A DNA stretch of 6,202 nt from Candidatus Coatesiibacteriota bacterium. Its GTDB lineage: Bacteria; Oederibacteriota; CAKKQC01. Below, piece after piece: positions 1 to 6,202 of this stretch. The stretch covers positions 1 to 6,202 of the forward strand of contig JAHFSL010000160.1 in NCBI GenBank assembly GCA_023265785.1, read 5' to 3'. Within the stretch, counting starts at the first letter, position 1. Each line of letters begins with the position of its first letter. The notes beneath the pieces are model-generated. The model was given only the letters and a program-made list of their open reading frames with translations, was not told the DNA's origin and did no database searches. The translations under genes were made by a program, and so were the position numbers.

Positions 1-1
1 C

Positions 2-1729
2 TCCGCCAAACCCGCCGGGGAGACGCTGGACCACACGGGTGATCCGGGCGGCGGCCGGGCGGTGTTTCCGGTTGCCGCAGAACAGGTGGACGGGTTCCGG
101 GAAGGGTGGGCCTCCCCGCCGGTCCATGCCCTCCGTTCCTATTATGTGGACCACGAGAAGGGCGACGATGCGGCTCCCGGGACCTCGCCAGCCCGGGCCT
201 GGCGCTCCCTGGCGCGGGTCAATACGGCATCGTTCCTGCCCGGCGATGCCATCCTCCTGAAGCGCGGCGGTTCCTGGGACGAGGGGCTGGCGCCCCGGTC
301 CAACGGCACGGCATCCCGGCCGATCACGCTGGGGGCATATGGCGAAGGGGCCCGGCCGCGTATTGACGGCGGCAACCGGCACGCGGTCTCGATCAGGGAC
401 CGGAACTGGTGGACGATCCAGGACCTGGAGGTGACCAGTGATCCGGCGTACAACCGGTGCGGGATCAATCTCGAGTCCGTGGAGGGCCGGCCCCGGCCCA
501 CGGGCTTCCATATCTATAACGTCATCGCCTACGACAACGGCGGGACTGGCATCCGTGCGGGCCCGGGCGGGGGCAAGGACAACGGCTGTGACGGCGTTCA
601 CGTGGAGAACTGCCTGGCCTACTGCAACGGGGGCGACGGGATCGGAATGCACGGCAACGACCAAAACGGCTGCCGCAACGCCCTGATCCGGTACTGCACG
701 GCGTGGGAAAACCGGGGAACCGGGGGGATTTACATGAGCGGCGGCCAGAACGGGCTGATCGACCGGTGTGTGGCGTACAACAACATCGTGATCAACATCT
801 GGGCGTGGAACGCGATCAATGTGACGATGCGCCGGTGTGAGGCGTGGCGCGGTCACGAGGCCGACGCCGGGGGCTACGACATTGACTGGTCCTGCGAGGC
901 GTGCACGATGGAATACTGCTACGCCCATCACAATGAGGGCGTCGGGTTCCTCCTGCAGGGCTCGGGCTGGATTGACTACCGGGGCTTCCCGATGGAAAGC
1001 CGGTACAACCTGATGCGGTACTGCATCTCCGAGCATGACGGCGGGTCCATCGGGATGGTGGAGACCTTCGAGAATGGGAAACTGTACAACAATCTGGCGG
1101 TTTGCCGCCGGAAGGGTGGGGATGCCCTGGGCATCGGTGGGTGGCCCGAGAAGCCGTGGGACTGGTACGCCGATGCCGGCGGCTGGCCGTCGGACACCGA
1201 GTTCTACAACAACCTGCTGGTGGGGGTCGAGGGCGCCGGCGGCCTGCACGCGGATGACTACACAACGCGGCAGGGCAACCGGTTTGACTACGACCTGTAT
1301 GCGTCGGCGGGCGACGCGCCACTGATCAAGTGGGGCGGGCGCGAGAGCGGGCCGAAGTTCTGGTGGGGGGAGCCCTCGCCTCCGGGCACCATGTTCCCCG
1401 CCGACCCGTACCGTGATCTGGCGGTGTTCCGAAAGGCCACGGGGCAGGAGGTGCATGGCCTCGCGGCCGATCCCCAATTCGAGGCCCCGGGCGAGGGCGG
1501 GTACGGCCGCCTCCCGCTGACGGCCTACCGGCTCAAGGCCGGCTCGCCCGCCCTGCGTGCCGGCCGGCCGGTGCTCCTCGAGCCTGAATGGCTGGCCGCC
1601 CGGGCGAAATACCTCACCAACACGGGCGCCGAGAAATGGGGCGTCCCCATGGAGCCCGCCCCCGTCACCGTGGACTACTGGGACCGGCCGGTGGACCCCA
1701 CCGCGCTTTCGATCGGCCCCTATCAATAG
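2..1729 (+). CDS. Secreted right-handed parallel beta-helix protein, 5'-truncated by the window edge
   Basis: The reading frame is open from the window's left edge to the TAG at 1727-1729 (575 residues visible). A GTG at 62 is not the true start: the codons before it (e.g. ETLDHTGDPGGGRA) align with the inter-domain linker of the downstream paralogue, so a CBM-like module and signal peptide probably lie upstream of the window. Visible residues 1-45 are linker. Residues about 47-90 carry the N-cap typical of secreted beta-helix proteins: YYVD, a GTSPARAW-type segment and PGDAILLKRGG. Residues about 90-400 are beta-helix rungs with Asn-rich turns and a Cys ladder (ENC, RYC, DRC, RRC, EYC, RYC). 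A conserved DIDWSCEAC...HHNEG patch lies at 878-940. The tail has a helix (EPEWLAARAKYL) and an IGPYQ end resembling the IGAYE ending of this fold class. Fold call is firm. Function (polysaccharide lyase, hydrolase or binding protein) is not determinable; no catalytic residues are assigned. Confidence 0.88.
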   Translation, partial: SAKPAGETLDHTGDPGGGRAVFPVAAEQVDGFREGWASPPVHALRSYYVDHEKGDDAAPGTSPARAWRSLARVNTASFLPGDAILLKRGGSWDEGLAPRSNGTASRPITLGAYGEGARPRIDGGNRHAVSIRDRNWWTIQDLEVTSDPAYNRCGINLESVEGRPRPTGFHIYNVIAYDNGGTGIRAGPGGGKDNGCDGVHVENCLAYCNGGDGIGMHGNDQNGCRNALIRYCTAWENRGTGGIYMSGGQNGLIDRCVAYNNIVINIWAWNAINVTMRRCEAWRGHEADAGGYDIDWSCEACTMEYCYAHHNEGVGFLLQGSGWIDYRGFPMESRYNLMRYCISEHDGGSIGMVETFENGKLYNNLAVCRRKGGDALGIGGWPEKPWDWYADAGGWPSDTEFYNNLLVGVEGAGGLHADDYTTRQGNRFDYDLYASAGDAPLIKWGGRESGPKFWWGEPSPPGTMFPADPYRDLAVFRKATGQEVHGLAADPQFEAPGEGGYGRLPLTAYRLKAGSPALRAGRPVLLEPEWLAARAKYLTNTGAEKWGVPMEPAPVTVDYWDRPVDPTALSIGPYQ

Positions 1730-3812
1730 CGCCGTTCTGCTCCCCCTGCTCCTGCCCGGCGGCCTCCTGCACGCGGGCGATCCGGGCCGGGTCACGCTCT
1801 CCCTGCCGGTCACCCTGCCCACGCGCGGAGTCTGGTACGTCTGGATCCGCGCCCGGTCCACGGGGAAGAAGCCCGCAGTGTTGACCTACGCGCTCGACGG
1901 CGACCGGCCGCTGGCCAGCGACCGGGGCCGGGTGCCGGTGCCCGCGACCGCCAAACCGGAATGGATCGGCGCGACGCCGCACAAGGAGTGGCGCATCGAG
2001 GTTCACGCGGGGGAATCGGGGGTGCATTCCTTGAAGCTCACGGCGCTGGCCGGCGAGATCGCGGTGGACCGGATCGCGCTGACCCTCTATTTCGGTGGCA
2101 AGCCCAAGGGCGACACGATTGACCACACCGGCGACCCCGGCGGCGGTCGGGCGGAGTTTCCCGACCACCCGGACCGGCCGGACGGATACCGGCCCGGTTG
2201 GATCTCCCCGCCGGTCCGGGCGACGCGCTCCTTCCATGTGGATGACCGTGCCGGCAGGGATACGGCGGACGGGTTGACTCCGGCCACGGCGTGGAAGACG
2301 CTGGCCAAGGTGAACACGCGGACCTGGAAGCCCGGCGACGCGATTCTCCTACGAAGGGGGGGTGAGTGGAAGGGGGGACTGGCGCCCAAGGGCTCGGGCA
2401 CTCCGGAGGCGCCCATCACCCTGGGCGCGTACGGCGAGGGCCCACGCCCGGCCCTGCGTGGCGCGACGGGGGACGGGATCGCCATCAACGACCTCTCCTG
2501 GTGGACCATCCAGGACCTGGAGATCTCCGGCGCATCGGGGAGTGGGCTGGCGGCCCACACCGTCTTCGGCCGGCCCCAGCCGAAGGGACTCAAGGTCTTC
2601 AATGTCCTGGCCTGGGACAACGGGCCCGCGGGTATCGAGATCGGGTGTGAGTACGAGAAGGGAAATGGCTGGGACGGCGTCCTCGTGGAGAATTGTGTTT
2701 CCTGGGCGCACGACTCGGACGGCATCGTCGTCCACGGTGCCGACCAGAACGGGTGCCGGAACACAGTGATTCGATACTGCACCGCCTGGTCCAACCTGCA
2801 CGCGGGCGGTATCTGGATCTTTGCCGGCCAGAACGGACTGATCGAAAACTGCCTGGCGTACAACAACGCCTGCATCAACATCTGGGCGTGGAATGCCCGC
2901 AACATCACCATCCGGCGGTGCGAAGCATTCCGGGGCCGGACGCCCCGCGATGCCGGCGGATTCGATATTGACTGGGGCTGTCAGGGCTGCACCCTGGAAT
3001 ACTGCTATTCCCACCACAACGAGGGCGTCGGCATCCTGCTCATGGGCGGCGGTGACGGGGACTACGGCTACCGGAACTTTCCGCTCTACACCCGGCACAA
3101 CCTGTGCCGGTTCTGCGTGACGGAAAACGACAACCCCGGGCTGGGGCTGACCGAAACCTGGCAGTTCGGGATCGTCCACAACTGCCTCGCCATCGCCGAT
3201 GGCAAGGACCGGACGGCGATCGACCTCTCCGGTTGGCCGCTGATGAAGGAGACGATGCAGGGCGGTGGCTGGCCCGAAGACTCGTTGTTTCTGAACAACA
3301 TTTTCGTTGGCCTGCACGGCGCCACCGTGTGCGCCGTCGACGATCACGCGGCCACCGATGGCCGGAACCGGTTCGACGGCAACCTCTACTGGCGGGACAC
3401 GCCGGGGGCGCTGGTTCTCTGGGGCGGCCGCAAGAACGGAAACAAGTGGTGGGAGGGGAACGACAAGTCCACCGATCTTGCGCCGGCCATGCCGTACGAT
3501 TCGTTGGACGCGTTCCGCCGTGCGACCGGCCACGAGACGCACGGCGTGAACACCGACCCGGCATTCGCCAACCCGTACCGGGGCGAATATGTCCGCCTGC
3601 CGCTGGATTCCTACGGCCCCAAGCCCGGCGCCCCAGTGCGCCCCACTGGTGTCCCGGTCGTCCTGTCCCCGGAATGGCTTGCCGCCCGGGCGAAATTCCT
3701 GGCCGACACCGGCGCCGAAGCCTACGGCATTCCGATGAGCCCCGCCCCCGCCACGGAGGACTTCTGGGGCCACTCGCTCGGCACGAGCCCTCCCATCGGT
3801 CCCGGTCTGTAG
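20..3812 (+). repeat. Tandem gene duplication (two beta-helix genes, about 2.08-2.09 kb period)
   Basis: Equivalent points of the two genes lie a near-constant distance apart: the DHTGDPGGG linker at 29 and 2121 (2092 bases), a 20-base identical stretch at 791-810 and 2874-2893 (2083 bases), and the stop codons at 1729 and 3812 (2083 bases). DNA identity is patchy outside short conserved stretches, so the duplication is old and the proteins have diverged under coding constraint. Only the part of the first copy inside the window can be compared. By this spacing the first copy should begin roughly 360 bases left of the window. Confidence 0.85.
1722..3812 (+). CDS. Secreted protein: CBM-like module plus right-handed parallel beta-helix; tandem paralogue of the upstream gene
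   Basis: About 696 residues, ending at TAG 3810-3812. By eye about half of the helix region is identical to the upstream protein. The start is uncertain. The frame is open back to a GTG at 1557, but that would overlap the upstream gene by 173 bases. The hydrophobic, signal-like stretch (NSAVLLPLLLPGGLLHAG) begins at 1725, just over the upstream stop; only non-canonical ATC (1722) or CTG (1737) fit, and the next GTG (1878) would cut into the first domain. I place the start at 1722 to mark the protein's likely beginning. Residues about 20-124 look like a galactose-binding jelly roll (VWYVWIRARS, HSLKLTALAG, VDRIALTLYF). Residues 125-165 are linker, and 169-210 are the helix N-cap (FHVDD, PGDAILLRRGG). 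Residues 215-640 are rungs with seven ladder cysteines (about 325, 353, 377, 400, 428, 465, 488). Residues 643-696 are the C-terminal helix and an IGPGL end. Likely exported and acting on or binding a polysaccharide, by inference only. Confidence 0.87.
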   Translation: MNSAVLLPLLLPGGLLHAGDPGRVTLSLPVTLPTRGVWYVWIRARSTGKKPAVLTYALDGDRPLASDRGRVPVPATAKPEWIGATPHKEWRIEVHAGESGVHSLKLTALAGEIAVDRIALTLYFGGKPKGDTIDHTGDPGGGRAEFPDHPDRPDGYRPGWISPPVRATRSFHVDDRAGRDTADGLTPATAWKTLAKVNTRTWKPGDAILLRRGGEWKGGLAPKGSGTPEAPITLGAYGEGPRPALRGATGDGIAINDLSWWTIQDLEISGASGSGLAAHTVFGRPQPKGLKVFNVLAWDNGPAGIEIGCEYEKGNGWDGVLVENCVSWAHDSDGIVVHGADQNGCRNTVIRYCTAWSNLHAGGIWIFAGQNGLIENCLAYNNACINIWAWNARNITIRRCEAFRGRTPRDAGGFDIDWGCQGCTLEYCYSHHNEGVGILLMGGGDGDYGYRNFPLYTRHNLCRFCVTENDNPGLGLTETWQFGIVHNCLAIADGKDRTAIDLSGWPLMKETMQGGGWPEDSLFLNNIFVGLHGATVCAVDDHAATDGRNRFDGNLYWRDTPGALVLWGGRKNGNKWWEGNDKSTDLAPAMPYDSLDAFRRATGHETHGVNTDPAFANPYRGEYVRLPLDSYGPKPGAPVRPTGVPVVLSPEWLAARAKFLADTGAEAYGIPMSPAPATEDFWGHSLGTSPPIGPGL

Positions 3813-3840
3813 GAAACACCGGTCTACATTTTCACCACGA

Positions 3841-3869
3841 TTGACACGAGCAACGGCGGGGCGTGAAAT
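3841..3869 (+). promoter_or_regulatory. Candidate sigma70-type promoter for the propeller gene
   Basis: A perfect TTGACA lies at 3841-3846, followed by a 17-base spacer and TGAAAT at 3864-3869 (four of six matches to TATAAT). Transcription would begin near 3876, only a few bases before the ATG at 3879, giving an almost leaderless message. This suits the absence of a well-spaced ribosome binding site there. It lies in the only gap of the window, after a gene end. Against it: the -10 is weak and the host's promoter consensus is unknown. The gap 3813-3878 holds nothing else I can support; the only ribosome-site-like bases, GGGA at 3873-3876, are too close to the ATG. Confidence 0.4.
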
Positions 3870-3878
3870 AGCGGGACG

Positions 3879-6202
3879 ATGACCGGGGGGTGGACCGTTC
3901 GGAGCCTGGTGGTGGCCGTCCTGCTGGCCGCTCCGTCTGCCGGGGCCGTGACGCCATCGCTGGACTGGTCCATCACGCTGGGCCGAACCATGGGCGGGGA
4001 TCAGTATCAGAGGGGGGGATATGTCGATCCCTCCGGTGTGTCCTACATTGCGACTGACGAGGGCGGTGTCAGCCGGATTCGCAAGTATGACGCCAGCGGT
4101 GCCCTCATCCTGAACATCCCGGAAGATGCGAGTCAGGCGGGATATGCCACCGCCATTACGGCCGATGGCGCCGGGCAGTTTTGGATCGGGGGCGGCGACG
4201 GGTCGGACGGCCTCACCGTGAATAAGTATTCGGCCACAGGGACTTTGCTGTGGGCCAAGACCTTGACGACCGCGGGTGTCAACCGGGCGGAAATCACCTG
4301 CCTCGCGGCGGATGGGTCCGGGAATGTCTATGCAGGAGGCTATCGTGGCGATGCTTCCTATTCGCCTTCCTGGTCCCGGACCATTGACGCGGTCTTCATG
4401 AAACTCGACGGAACCGGATCACTCCTCTGGTCGCGGACCATGCGTTCCGCCGCGGAAGATCAGGCCCGTGGAGTCGCGCTCGACGGGTCAGGCAACGCAT
4501 ATTTCGCGGGACGGACCTACGCGGAAATTGTATACGACTGGCCGAGCTGGGTGGTGAAGTTCTCGTCCGCTGGGTCTCTCCAATTTTCCCGGACGGTCGG
4601 TCAGAACAACCTGTATCCGGGGAGTGAAGCGATTGTGTACCGGTCTGCCGATTCCTCCGTCATCATGGCCCGGGAAATTGAGAGTTCCGTGTACGGGTTT
4701 GAGCTCATACGGGTGGATGGCGCGACCGGCGACATCCTGGCGCGACGGACGGAAATATTCGGGACGTCCCTCCAGCCGCAGGTCGGGGGACTCGCCCTGG
4801 TGCCGGGCGGCGACATTCTCTTGGCGGGAAACATCTACGACTTCGGGACGTCCAACGCCGATGTGGTCCTCCTGCGCATGCTGGCCGACCTCTCCACGAC
4901 GGCCTGGGCCCTGCGCCTTGACTCGGGGGGCCGGGACGGGGAGGACGGCCAACTGGCGGTCGGCGCGGATGCCTCAGGCGGAATGTACTGGAACGGCACA
5001 TGGAATGGAAATTCCTGGGTTCCGTGTAACCAGACCGATGGGGACGTGCTGGTCGAGAAGCGGACGGCGGCAGCGGGGGGCGTAGTGTGGTCACGGGCGG
5101 TGGACGGGCCGACCTTCGATGGGGTGGATGCCATCGAGGCGGATGGGACCGGCGCGACGATCGCCTACAGCGGAGGCTTATATGTGGCTCTCCGTCGCCA
5201 GTCGGCCGGGAACAGCCTGGTGTGGGAGCGTACGATCGCCCCCGCCGGCTTTTGCGATTTCGCGACCGACGCCATGACCTCCCGGTCGGGCGTCACCTAC
5301 CTTGCGGGTGATGCGTGGAACATCGCCCAGGCCCAGAACGACCTGCTGATCCTTGCCTATGATGCCGCAGGCAATCCCGCCATCTGGACTGAATTCGGGG
5401 CCATTCCCGGCGCCGGCGCGGGCGCCCTCGCCTTCGATCCGGGAGGTAACTTGTACGTCGGCGCCACCTACTGGAGTTCCACCACGTGGAATGACGAGAC
5501 GCTCCTGTTGAAATTTAACGCCGGCGGAGGCCTGCTGTGGTCGCGGACGATGGCGCTGACGGCCAGCGACCAGGTTGTGGCGATGGCGGTGGATGGTTCG
5601 GGGAACCCGTACGTGCTTGAAGCGTATCCGGGCGGCTGGGCCGGCACCAATCAGCCCGTCATCACGGCCTTCTCCCCGACCGGGGTGGCGACCTGGTCCC
5701 GGACATACAACGGCATCGCCGCGGATTACTTCGGTCGGTGGGGAACGCTGTCCACCGATGGCACGAACCTCTACCTTGGACGCTCGAATGTCTCGGGGCA
5801 GGCCTGGCTGTCCCGGATCGGGCTGGACGGAGTCCCCGTTTGGGACCGTGGACTCACCGCGTCGACCAATGCCTGGTGGTCGGCTTCCCGCCCCGATGGG
5901 ACCGGCAACATTGACCTGGTGGGGGGCGACTGGTCGGGGTCGGGGGGCGACCTCATCGCGGCCTCGTACGACGCCAGCGGTGCCCTGCGATGGAATCTGG
6001 TGTATGACTCCGGAGGGCCCTGGGATTTTGGGACGGACATCGGCATCGGGTCCATCTACCTTGCAGGTTTGGCGGGAACGGATGCCCTCGTGCGGAAGTA
6101 TTCCGAGGTGGCGGGCCCCTCGGCTTCTCTCACTGCCTCACTGGCTTCCACGCCCGATCCCGCGGGGCCAGGCCAGTGGGTGAAGGTGGTTCTCACGGTG
6201 AC
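3879..6202 (+). CDS. Secreted SBBP-type beta-propeller protein with 14 blade repeats, 3'-truncated by the window edge
   Basis: The frame is open from ATG 3879 to the right edge (774 complete codons). The start is well bounded: an in-frame TGA lies at 3864-3866 and no other start codon lies between. Residues 1-24 form a Sec signal peptide (Arg in the n-region, SLVVAVLLAAPSAGA core, cleavage likely after AGA). From about residue 28 to 745 there are 14 repeats of about 43-60 residues, starting near 46, 89, 139, 196, 249, 302, 357, 417, 463, 514, 566, 617, 664 and 716. Each follows the pattern DGSGNxYxAG ... KxxxxGxLLWSRT, which matches the SBBP (seven-bladed beta-propeller) repeat family. From residue about 746 a segment (SLTASLASTPDPAGPGQW, then VKVVLTVT) begins a domain resembling DUF11/Ig-like repeats. 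The family is extracellular or surface-exposed and of unknown biochemical role; binding or scaffolding is a guess. The gene lies 66 bases after the beta-helix pair and may have its own promoter. Confidence 0.9.
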   Translation, partial: MTGGWTVRSLVVAVLLAAPSAGAVTPSLDWSITLGRTMGGDQYQRGGYVDPSGVSYIATDEGGVSRIRKYDASGALILNIPEDASQAGYATAITADGAGQFWIGGGDGSDGLTVNKYSATGTLLWAKTLTTAGVNRAEITCLAADGSGNVYAGGYRGDASYSPSWSRTIDAVFMKLDGTGSLLWSRTMRSAAEDQARGVALDGSGNAYFAGRTYAEIVYDWPSWVVKFSSAGSLQFSRTVGQNNLYPGSEAIVYRSADSSVIMAREIESSVYGFELIRVDGATGDILARRTEIFGTSLQPQVGGLALVPGGDILLAGNIYDFGTSNADVVLLRMLADLSTTAWALRLDSGGRDGEDGQLAVGADASGGMYWNGTWNGNSWVPCNQTDGDVLVEKRTAAAGGVVWSRAVDGPTFDGVDAIEADGTGATIAYSGGLYVALRRQSAGNSLVWERTIAPAGFCDFATDAMTSRSGVTYLAGDAWNIAQAQNDLLILAYDAAGNPAIWTEFGAIPGAGAGALAFDPGGNLYVGATYWSSTTWNDETLLLKFNAGGGLLWSRTMALTASDQVVAMAVDGSGNPYVLEAYPGGWAGTNQPVITAFSPTGVATWSRTYNGIAADYFGRWGTLSTDGTNLYLGRSNVSGQAWLSRIGLDGVPVWDRGLTASTNAWWSASRPDGTGNIDLVGGDWSGSGGDLIAASYDASGALRWNLVYDSGGPWDFGTDIGIGSIYLAGLAGTDALVRKYSEVAGPSASLTASLASTPDPAGPGQWVKVVLTV
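3960..6113 (+). repeat. Coding tandem repeats: 14 propeller blades
   Basis: Protein-level repeats within the propeller gene, mean spacing about 52 residues. The best-kept copies contain DGSGN and LLWSRTM (blades 3, 4, 10 and 11). Blades 5, 6, 8 and 12 are degenerate. DNA-level identity is limited to short runs, for example an identical 17-base stretch at 4089-4105 and 5970-5986 encoding DASGAL in blades 1 and 13, so expansion is not very recent. Confidence 0.8.

Noticed and set aside
121..152. Inverted repeat GGTCCAT / ATGTGGACC
   Set aside because: It lies inside conserved coding sequence of the first gene, has a loop of about 16 bases and no partner in the equivalent place of the second gene. 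Most likely chance.
1557..1721. Extra coding region of the second gene starting at GTG 1557
   Set aside because: In this frame the segment is Pro/Arg/Trp/Ser-rich and out of frame with the well-conserved C-terminus of the first gene. It has no nearby ribosome site (AAGG at 1535-1538 is too far). It is kept only as one option for the unresolved start.
2356..2362. Run of seven G's as a possible frameshift or phase-variable tract
   Set aside because: The frame on both sides aligns with the paralogue (LLRRGGEW against LLKRGGSW), so the frame is intact here, and a 7-G run is unremarkable in this GC-rich sequence.
2349..3773. Long open frame of 474 codons on the - strand, opposite the second beta-helix gene
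   Set aside because: It is rich in Arg/Val/Gly/Ala with no recognisable domain, and the + strand gene there has clear paralogue-supported coding. This is the usual antisense open frame in GC-rich DNA. The other - strand frames (2087-2911, 3040-3819, 816-1322, 1665-2237) are rejected for the same reason.
3802..3832. Possible rho-independent terminator after the second beta-helix gene
   Set aside because: CCGGT at 3802-3806 can pair with ACCGG at 3818-3822, but the stem is only five pairs, overlaps the stop codon, and the four T's come several bases later. Too weak to call.
1..6202. Search for defence, mobile-element, CRISPR, retron or RNA-gene signals
   Set aside because: No direct-repeat array, transposase or integrase motifs, reverse-transcriptase motifs, tRNA-like folds or long non-coding gaps were seen. 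Nearly every base is accounted for by three structural, secreted-protein genes.

Overview
The window is GC-rich and fully coding on the + strand. It holds three large genes for exported, repeat-built proteins. I see no tRNA, rRNA, CRISPR array, transposase, phage gene or defence system. The combination of secreted right-handed beta-helix proteins with a galactose-binding-like front module, a giant SBBP-type beta-propeller protein and little Shine-Dalgarno signal suggests an environmental bacterium of the kind common among PVC-group, Elusimicrobiota, Omnitrophota or Hydrogenedentes genomes. That placement is inference from style of gene content, not from a marker gene.

Layout: (1) 2-1729, a beta-helix (pectate-lyase-like fold) protein whose 5' end lies outside the window. 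(2) About 1722-3812, a full-length paralogue of the first, with an N-terminal hydrophobic segment, a jelly-roll/CBM-like module, then the beta-helix. The two genes are head-to-tail with essentially no spacer, and the repeat period is about 2.08-2.09 kb. The second gene has no ATG, GTG or TTG where its protein should begin, so its start is unresolved. (3) 3813-3878, a 66-base gap with a good -35/-10 candidate placed so that the next message would be nearly leaderless. (4) 3879-6202, a secreted protein of 14 propeller-blade repeats (probably two seven-bladed propellers) followed by the beginning of a DUF11/Ig-like domain, running off the right edge.

Working picture: the paired beta-helix proteins look like exported polysaccharide-binding or polysaccharide-cleaving proteins that have diverged after tandem duplication. 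The propeller protein looks like a separately transcribed surface or matrix protein. No catalytic activity can be assigned from sequence alone. The most interesting points are the start-less junction between the paralogues, the conserved cysteine ladder and CxxC/DIDW/HHNEG patch in the helix, and the 14-blade architecture.
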